In this document: positions 56,990-64,000 of the stretch, in pieces
How the letters are laid out: the number at the start of each line of letters is the position of its first letter
Position numbering within the stretch: the stretch's first letter is position 1
Assembly: GCA_949752795.1 (NCBI GenBank)
Contig: OX457061.1
Location: 122,222,152 to 122,286,151, forward strand
DNA length: 64,000 nucleotides
Direction of reading: 5' to 3'
Origin: Hyperoodon ampullatus
Lineage: Eukaryota > Chordata > Mammalia > Artiodactyla > Ziphiidae
The notes under the pieces: generated by a model
Database searches by the model: none
What the model was told of the DNA's origin: nothing
What the model saw: the letters and a program-made list of their open reading frames with translations, nothing else
Made by a program: the position numbers and the translations under genes

Positions 56990-57720
56990 ATGATTGTAAA
57001 ATGAAAAGCTAAAGTAGCAATGAGATATCACTTCACATAGGATATTGGTAAGATTTAAAAGAGTGATAGCACCTATTGCTGATGGAGATGTGGGAAAGGA
57101 TATAGTCATACGTTGCCGAAAGAAGTATGAATTGTTACAGCCTTTTGGAAAAACAAAATTTAAAGTACACACACTCTTTGCATCAGCATCCCTGTTACTG
57201 GCAATCTATTCTGTAGAAATAAAGTACTGGTATATAAGAATGGTTAATGCCGTTTTTCAGGGCCGGGACAAAAAATGTGGGAAAAAAATGCATGTCCACT
57301 AATGGGTAAAAATTTGAATAAGTTGTGATAAAACCATATATATACCATGAGATCACATGCAGCAGTTACAGAGAATAATTTCATTCTAAAATCAATGATT
57401 GAAAAGATTTCTACAACATGCTGTTAAGTAAGACAGTTAAGAGGCAGAGAAATACATGTAATAATATATTGCATTATAATTCAATATGTAATAATATATA
57501 ACATTATCCCACTTTTCTAAACCAAACAATACCCAAATATTTGAATATACATACAATTATACATGTGTATGAATATATGTAAATATATGTATGAATATAA
57601 TTATATGACCATCAATTAAAGTAAGCCAAGAAACATACCAAAGTGGTAACATTGATTCCTAGGGTTATTTACTTAGAGGGAAGAGAAAAGACAATGAACA
57701 AAAAGAAAACTGCATTTTTT
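56990..57720 (+). mobile_element. L1M/HAL1 ORF2 end and 3' UTR remnant
   Basis: 'GCAATGAGATATCACTTCAC' begins the L1 ORF2 C-terminal text. 'GGAGATGTGGGAAAGGATAT' and 'TGTTACAGCCTTTTGGAAAA' follow in order, then an AT-rich 3' part. Frames are broken (the 85-codon frame 57045-57302 is this remnant). Confidence 0.65.
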
Positions 57721-57896
57721 AAAAGTTTATACAGTAAAGGCAGCATTATTATATGATCACCTTTTGATAAAATCTTTAGAAAACGGAGTGTATGTTTCTA
57801 AAAAGATGTAGGAAAGGATAGTCATCAAAATGTTAATGACATTTTTTCTCAACGTGCAGAAATCTGGGACATTTCCCTTCTCTCTCATTGGCTGAT
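57721..57896. other. Unique non-coding DNA
   Basis: Nothing recognised. Confidence 0.3.
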
Positions 57897-58114
57897 TTTT
57901 TTTTTTTTTTTTTTTTTTTTTTGCGGTACACGGGCCTTTCACTGTTGTGGCCTCTCCCATTGCGGGGCACAGGCTACGGACGCGCAGGCTCAGCAGCCAT
58001 GGCTCACGGGCCCAGCCGCTCCGCGGCATGTGGGATCCTCCCGGACCAGGGCACGAACCCGCGTCCCCTGCATCGGCAGGCGGACTCTCAACCACTGCGC
58101 CACCAGGGAAGCCC
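57897..58114 (-). mobile_element. CHR-2 SINE, short deletion form
   Basis: T tract (about 27), inverted CHR-2 ending 'CACCAGGGAAGCCC'. The duplication is TGGCTGAT (57889-57896 and 58115-58122). Confidence 0.95.
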
Positions 58115-58122
58115 TGGCTGAT

Positions 58123-58727
58123 ATTTTTAAAACCATGATCATTATTAGCTATAAAATACATGATGAAAGGGCTATTTTCATTGGAGGGAAAAAAACGTAA
58201 CAACTATAGAAAGAATAAACTAAATTTCTCTCAATATAAATACTACTTAGTGTAGGGGAAATTTTTAAGCATTTAAGTGCAAAGAAACATCCTTAGTTTT
58301 AATGGGAAAAAAATAAGAAAACAATCATGAGATAAAGGACATGGCATATGCCAACAGTTGGCCTCATTATACATTCTCTTCTTCTGCCATTATGAGATTA
58401 CGTCTGTGTTTTAGCTGAACAAATGGGTACTGAGAATAAACACTACATCCAGGCCTCCCTTCCCAGTAGGAGAACAGGAATGTAGGATTTGTCTAATTTC
58501 TGCAGCTGGACGTGAGCAGAGGTGACGTGTGCAACCCTCAGGCCTAGAGCACGTAAGGAGCAGAGTGAGCCACGTGCAACCACACAGACACAGCAAACCC
58601 ACCGTAGGGTCCAAATCACATGCAGATAGAGACCGTGAGTGAGACTAACTGGGGAAAAAAATCAGAATATTTGTGAGACTTGGCTTTTCCTTGCCAAGTT
58701 TAGCATTCCTGCAAGAGAAATTATAAG
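58123..58727. other. Unique non-coding DNA
   Basis: No element recognised. Confidence 0.4.
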
Positions 58728-58985
58728 GGTGGGGGGAGGAATAAATTGGGGGACTGCGACTGACATATACACACTACTATGTATAAAATAGATAACTACT
58801 AAGGACCTTCTGTATAGCACAGGAAACTCTACTCAATATTCTGTAATGGCCTATATGGAAAAAGAATCTAAAAAAGAGTGGAATACGTATATGTATAACT
58901 GATTCACTTTGCTGTACACCTGAAAATAACACAACATTGTAAATCAACTATACTCCAATAAAAAAATTTTTATATTTTTTTAAAA
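58728..58985 (+). mobile_element. L1 3' end (cetartiodactyl type)
   Basis: 'GGGACTGCGACTGACATA'-type start region, 'TACTAAGGACCTTCTGTATA', 'CTGATTCACTTTGCTGTACA', 'AACTATACTCCAATAAAAAA'. Duplication AGAGAAATTATAAG (58714-58727) versus AGAGAATTATAAG (58986-58998). Confidence 0.92.
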
Positions 58986-58998
58986 AGAGAATTATAAG

Positions 58999-59339
58999 AG
59001 GCAGATTTAGCAGGAGGTAAGATTGGCCCTGTCTTCTCAAAACCGTCACGGAGCTAACGGGGCCACTCTAGTGGCAAAGATCAGGTAAGATACGGCCTTT
59101 AGCCTTCTCATCCAAGACTGCTGATTCAGATTACCTGAAAGTAGCCATAAACAAAAATTAGCTATAACTTCATTGAAGAAAAAGAGAGTAAGTACAAATA
59201 CACAAAATAATAAATGACCAAGGGGAAATAAATAGATAAAACTTTGAAAATCATGACTCCATGTTGTATAATTCTATGAAAATAAATTTGAAAACCTAGC
59301 TAAAATAGTCCCTTTCCTATAAAATACATTTATCAAATT
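58999..59339. other. Unique non-coding DNA
   Basis: Nothing recognised. Confidence 0.35.
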
Positions 59340-59955
59340 TGACCCTGTTTTCTATTGCTGCCATAAAAAGTCACCACAAACTTAGTGTCTTAACACAATT
59401 TTTTTAAAACAATAATCTATTTATTTATTTATTCCTTTGGCAAACTTAGTGGCTTGACACAACTTTATTCTTTTATATTTCCGAAGGCCAGAAATCCAGT
59501 GTTGGACTCCCTGAACAAAAATCAAGATGTCAGCAGTCTGCTTCCTTTTCTGGAGGTTCTAGAGAATTTGTTTCCTGCTCATTTGTGTGTTGCCAGGATT
59601 TGTTTCCTTGTGGCTATTTTCTTACCAGCTGTCAGTTGAGGGTCGTTCCCTGCTCCTAGAAGCTACCACAAGCCTTGGCTGATGGTCCCTCACTCAATCT
59701 TCAAAGCCAGCAATAGTGGGTGCAGGTCAAGTCCCTCTCACAATGTATCTCTCTGATCCAGCATAAAAAAAAAAAAAGTTATGCATTTTTAAGTTCTCAA
59801 AAGACTAAATAGTCTAGGATAATCTTCCTGTCTCAAGTCCTTACCCTTAATCAGACTGGAACCCTCCCTTTTCCCATGCAACATAACATAGTCAACGGTC
59901 CCAGGGAATTGGGGCATGGAGACATTTAGGGGCCATTATTCTTTTATTGTAGACC
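59340..59955 (-). mobile_element. MLT1B-type solo LTR with a small internal insertion
   Basis: 'GTTTTCTATTGCTGCCATAA', 'CTTCCTTTTCTGGAGGTTCT', 'CAATCTTCAAAGCCAGCAAT', 'AGGATAATCTTCCTGTCTCA', 'GGGGCCATTATTCTTTTATT': a full-length reversed LTR. A 42 bp T/TTTA insert lies at 59399-59440 between duplicated words. A short A run (59766-59778) lies in the middle. Confidence 0.85.
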
Positions 59956-59984
59956 CGTATAAAGATTTCTTAAACAAAAAAAAA

Positions 59985-61720
59985 AAAAACTTGGATCAAT
60001 TTTCATAGAAGAAATGGGAAACTAGCCCTTAAAAATTACCATGTACAGATGGTTTCACAGAGGAATTCAGACAAACCTTCAAAGACTAGATAATCCAGTG
60101 CTACTTTAATTTTTCCAAGCATAGACAAGACACTTTAAAAATTTTTATTACAAAGGAAATATGGTATAGATACATAAGCCTGATAAAACAGCATAGTAAA
60201 GAAAAAACACAGACCAATCTCACTTTGAAATATTGGGACAAAAAAAAATCTTAAATGAGATATTAGGAAATAGACTCCAATAGCATATTAAAAAAATAAT
60301 ATATCTTGACCAAGTAAGGCTTACTACACAAAAGCAAAAGTGATTCAATATCAAGAAATCCATTAGTATGACCACCATTTTAAAAAAATCTTTAGAAAAT
60401 TTGACTATTCACATAGATACTGAAAAAAATTCAACAAAATTCAAAACTCATTTCTGATAAAACACTTTGTAAAATAGAAAACCATGGATTTTTCTTCAAA
60501 TTGATAAAAATAAATTTACCTCATTTCTAAAACCAGTCAGTGACTTACTAGGTAAACACCAGAAGCATTTCCACCAAGATCCAGAACAAGGCAAGAATTC
60601 CTGCTATTCTATTGAACTATTCAACACAGAATTGGATTTATTAGCTAATGCAATGAAACAAGAGAAAATAATTGAAGAGAGTATTTTCACATGGTATAAT
60701 ACTTTTCTTGGAATATTGGTATCAGTGATAAAACTATCATAAATAAAATTATTCAGTAAGTTAGAAAGATACAAAATTATACAAAAATCTATAGCCATAA
60801 TGTATATAAATAATAACCAGTCAGAAGATGTAAGGACAGGAAAAACATCAACAAAAACTAAAAAACATTTTGTACGTTAACAGTAATGTACAAAACCTAC
60901 ATGAGGAACATTACAAACACTCCTGAAAGACAAAAGTGAGGTCGAACAAATAGACAGCCCTTGCTTTTCATCAGGATGACTCAACAAAAAGATATCAAGT
61001 ATATGGGCTTCCCTGGTGGCGCAGTGGTTGGGAGCCCGCCTGCGGATGCAGGGGACACGGGTTTGAGCACTGGTCCGGGAGGATCCCGCATGCCGCGGGG
61101 CGGCTGGGCCCGTGAGCCACAACTACTGAGCCTCCGCGTCCGGAGCCTCTGCTCCTCAATGAGAGAGGCTGTGACCGTGAGAGGCCCGCGCACTGCGGTG
61201 AAGAGTGGCCCCCACTTGCTGCAGCTGGGGAAAGCCCTCGCACAGAAACGAAGACCCCACACAGCCATAAATAAATAAATATAAATTTATAAAAAGATAC
61301 CAAGTATCCTTCTAAGTAATAGAAATGTAATGTGATTTCTCCAAAAAAACACATAATATAAATGAGATTTTTTTTCCTGGAATTAAGCAAGTTGGCTCTA
61401 AAACCCATGTATAAATATAAAATAGATGCAAAATTACTGATACGCCCCTTAGAAAGAATAACCAAGAGAGAAGTGATTAGCAGTTCTCCCTATCAAAACA
61501 TGGCAGACAAATATACAGCCAGACTGATACAACAGAAAGGAAAATGTCAACATAAATCCAACTGCCTATGGAAACATCAATTCTAGTTGAGGTAGCATAT
61601 CACATATGTGAGGACAAGATGGACTTTTTAAGAAATAGTGTCGTGACACCTGGATAATCATTTAGAAAAAGAGCTGATCCCCCAAATATAAGAAGAACTC
61701 TCACAGCAAGAAAGAACATT
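59985..61720 (+). mobile_element. L1 ORF2 (reverse transcriptase region) remnant
   Basis: Ordered L1 ORF2 text: 'AACACAGACCAATCTCACTT', 'CTTGACCAAGTAAGGCTTAC', 'AGAACAAGGCAAGAATTCCT', then after the SINE 'GAATTAAGCAAGTTGGCTCT' and 'AAATAGTGTCGTGACACCTG'. The copy is old, with many stops. It represents the RT and C-terminal part of ORF2 and makes no protein. Confidence 0.7.
61003..61290 (+). mobile_element. CHR-2 SINE, intermediate ('CD'-like) form
   Basis: Head 'GGGCTTCCCTGGTGGCGCAG' (61005), internal deletion form but with the 3' module 'GGGGAAAGCCCTCGCACAGA', (AAAT)n tail. The duplication is AAAAAGATATCAAGTAT (60986-61002) versus AAAAAGATACCAAGTAT (61291-61307), inside the L1 remnant. Confidence 0.94.
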
Positions 61721-61728
61721 TTTTTAAA

Positions 61729-61940
61729 ATTCACTTTTTTCCAGTTTTATTAAGGTATAACTGACAAATAAAATTGTGAGATATTTAAAGTGTACAAGTT
61801 CTACACCTGGATTTGGGATTTGGGACGATGTTATGCACGCACATCTCCATTCAACGTAAGAAGATCCCCTCCGAGGCCTTTCCCCCTCAGTAGCAACCCC
61901 TTCAGTGGCCCAGGCAACTGCAATCCTAATTTCCTGCACG
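61729..61940 (-). mobile_element. L1M 3' UTR, partial
   Basis: 'CCAGTTTTATTAAGGTATAA' then 'CTGACAAATAAAATTGTGAG' and 'TTTAAAGTGTACAAGTTCTA'. Past about 61810 the match fades. Confidence 0.55.
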
Positions 61941-61999
61941 TGTTTTTCATTTTACTATTTGCCTTCTTGAAGATCCTGGAACGCAAAATAAGCCCATGA

Positions 62000-62890
62000 A
62001 AAGACCATAAAAATCCTTTGATATTTTAAGATAAGAAAACTATCCCTATACATCATATTATCTATCTGAAACCTTTTCAAACGCAGTTAAATAAGATATT
62101 TTTATGAGAATATAAGGTCCTAATTTTAAAAGTAAATTTCAGCACCGTCTTTTGTTTGCAACCATTAAAGCAGCCAATTATGTGTCTAATTTAACCCTGA
62201 TTTTAACTTGAAATATCTAATACGACAGTAATTGCATTATTCTCAATTCAATATTTGGCTCTACTTAGCTGTAACTATAGCTGTCGAAGAATTCTGAGCG
62301 TGGAGTTTACCATTATTTCTCACTCAGACATACAGAGTTCAAGTTTATTTAATATTATGTTTAATAATTTTGTTTAAACAAGACTATTTATTTGCATTGG
62401 TAGCAAAATTGTTGCATTTTCCCCCTAATATGTTATTCTTATTGTCATAAAGGGAATCCAGGAGAGAATAAGGGTGTATGTTTCCCATCTGACCAGAGAA
62501 CTATACCCACTTTTGTATTATTTACACAATAATGATCAAGGCCTGGGGCACTTCCTGAGGATGGAGGGCTGACTGGGAGATTGCCTCAAGGCCATTAACC
62601 TGGGGCAGTCATTCATTTTCTTAGAAAACCCGGTTGAAGTCATTATTTCTATTACAAGATCAATAACACACATTCCTCAGCATCACCACCACAACCAAAA
62701 ACCTCTTTGGAAATGAGTTTTCTTCTGGAATTTTTCCTAAGTACATTCAATCTGTAGGTTATATTTTAAAAGAAATATCACTGAAATCCTGAACAACTTA
62801 GTAACATGACAGGCCTCATCACCTAGACATAAATGTCATGAATGTTGGTGACTATTTCCTCTCTGCCCTGACTTAGAAGTCAAGCTAAAA
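62000..62890. promoter_or_regulatory. Candidate conserved non-coding tract with forkhead palindrome
   Basis: About 0.9 kb without recognisable repeats. Dense homeodomain, POU and forkhead-like words, including the perfect 12 bp palindrome TTGTTTAAACAA (62370-62381) and 'TTATTTGCATTGG' (62388-62400). Enhancer-like by appearance only. Confidence 0.35.
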
Positions 62891-62904
62891 ATAGTCTCAG
62901 TCTC

Positions 62905-62931
62905 TCTCCCTCCTTCGCTCCCCCTCCCCCG

Positions 62932-62975
<44 letters not shown>

Positions 62976-62998
62976 TCTCTCCTTCCCTCCCTCTTTCC
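62905..62998. repeat. (CT)n microsatellite in a polypyrimidine tract
   Basis: Pyrimidine-rich run with a pure CT block at about 62935-62972. Capable of triplex formation and likely polymorphic. Confidence 0.9.
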
Positions 62999-63056
62999 TA
63001 AGGGCTTCAGCTAGCAAGTTTTCAGTGGAGGTGTAAATCTACAAAAGCACCAGAGC

Positions 63057-63345
63057 GGGCTTCTCTGGTGGCGCAGTGGTTAAGAGTCCGCCTGCCAATG
63101 CAGGGGACACAGGTTCAAGCCCTGGTCTGGGAAGATGCCACAGAGCAAGTAAGCCCGTGTGCCACAACTACTGAGCCTGCGCTATAGAGCCTGTGCTCCG
63201 CAACAAGAGAAGCCACTGCAATGAGAAGCCCGCACACGGCAACAAAGAGTAGCCCCGGCTCGCCGAAACTAGAGAAAGCCTGCGCACAGCAATGAAGACC
63301 CAACGCAGCCAAAAATAAATAAATAGATAGATAGAAATAAAAACA
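63057..63345 (+). mobile_element. CHR-2 SINE, full-length form with internal gaps
   Basis: Head 'GGGCTTCTCTGGTGGCGCAG'. Lacks a few bases after 'GGGAAGATGCCAC' and one internal module. Ends 'CGCAGCCAAAAATAAATAAA' with (GATA) and (AAAT) tail repeats to about 63370. Confidence 0.92.
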
Positions 63346-63379
63346 CGAAAAATAAATAAATAAATAAAAATTTAAAAAA

Positions 63380-64000
63380 CTAAAAATATCGACTCTGTTC
63401 TGTCTCCCAGAAGTTCCTACATTCTTTTAGGCTAAGAGTGATGTACTACGAACTTCCTAAACAGTAAATAAAGGAATTAAAGAAATTTCATCCATCTATT
63501 TTCCTAATGTTCAAAATAGGGATACTGTGAATTATAATATGCTCTTCATGGGCAAGGTGTGATTCTGCAACGTAGTTAGGATGACTAATCACCCAGGACG
63601 CACCAGCAGGAGCAGGGGAGGCGGAAGTGAAACTGAAGCCCCCACCCACTCCTTTTCCTTGATCTCACATCCATTGCAGTCACTCCTTACCCTTGAAATA
63701 AGGAGCAGTGATACTGTCACAGTCTCGCCTGTCAATGTGTTTACAGCACTTCCCTGGAGACAACTGACATAGCCCCAGTCACTGGGTACTGCCTGCCTTC
63801 CCTCCCTCGTCTCCTCTGCTCCTACCCCACTAAACCGTCCCCACCACCCACGTAGTCAACGCACAGATAGGAGAAACCCATGAGTCATGGAAAACAAGAG
63901 AAGAACTTTGAGAAGGAAGGGCACAAGGAACTGGTTGGTGCTGGAGAACACCTGAGGTTAACGGACACCCACCCTTTCCTCATACAAGGGCAAAGAAAAG
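63380..64000. other. Unique non-coding DNA
   Basis: No repeat or gene recognised. Confidence 0.4.

Noticed and set aside
1..64000. CRISPR arrays, operons, bacterial or phage genes
   Set aside because: Repeat families, composition and lack of long frames identify vertebrate nuclear DNA. The repeats are dispersed, not arrayed with spacers.

Overview
This 64 kb window is nuclear DNA from a cetacean, most likely a toothed whale. The evidence is about 26 copies of tRNA-derived CHR SINEs, the family shared by cetaceans, hippos and ruminants. Many are the short ~190 bp CHR-2 form that I recall as the cetacean-specific 'CD/CDO' deletion subfamilies. Cetartiodactyl-type L1 3' ends and ancient mammalian repeats (L2, MIR, MER5A, MLT1/MST, hAT) make up the rest. 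Family names come from memory of consensus sequences, since no search could be run.

I recognise no intact protein-coding gene, tRNA, rRNA or other RNA gene. The open reading frames are short and nearly all fall in repeats: SINE frames around a 'GTNPRPLHRQADSQPL'-like peptide, and L2 and L1 coding remnants. The window is therefore intergenic or lies inside very large introns. Two stretches might be more than that. One is a CpG-rich, splice-site-flanked open segment on the minus strand (39195-39378). The other is a repeat-poor tract with a minus-strand polyadenylation signal (about 55.5-57.0 kb). Both are tentative.

Layout. 0-8 kb: an L2 remnant, then unique DNA with scattered CHR SINEs, including a CHR-1 inserted in a MER5A. 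8.7-13.2 kb: two repeat-poor tracts that look like conserved non-coding DNA, separated by a MIR and stacked L1 3' ends. 13.3-19.9 kb: dense repeats, namely an L1 inverted pair, a decayed hAT-type (ZMYM/GTF2IRD2-like) coding fossil broken by later insertions, a MER-type hAT element with a perfect 8 bp target duplication, an L1 inside an older L1, and an L1 inside an MLT1 LTR. 20-30 kb: mostly unique DNA with L2, MIR and L1M-type remnants. 30-36 kb: SINE cluster, L1 and L2, ending in a SINE-within-SINE composite. 36.5-38 kb: repeat-poor candidate regulatory tract.

38-48 kb: the most structured part. It holds the candidate exon, a solo LTR with a CTCT target duplication, a CHR-2 SINE that appears to carry transduced 3' flanking DNA, an MLT1, two L1 3' ends, and three young CHR-2 copies, two of them forming an inverted pair. 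48-56 kb: mostly unique, with an MST/MLT1-type LTR, a second hAT element and a young CHR-2. 56-62 kb: L1 coding and 3' UTR remnants, an MLT1 LTR and more SINEs. 62-63 kb: another candidate conserved non-coding tract and a CT-rich microsatellite.

The window mainly records sequential retrotransposition. Nesting gives relative ages: L2, MIR, MER5A, MLT1 and hAT are oldest, then L1M, then CHR-1 and full-length CHR-2, then cetacean L1 3' ends, then deletion-type CHR-2.
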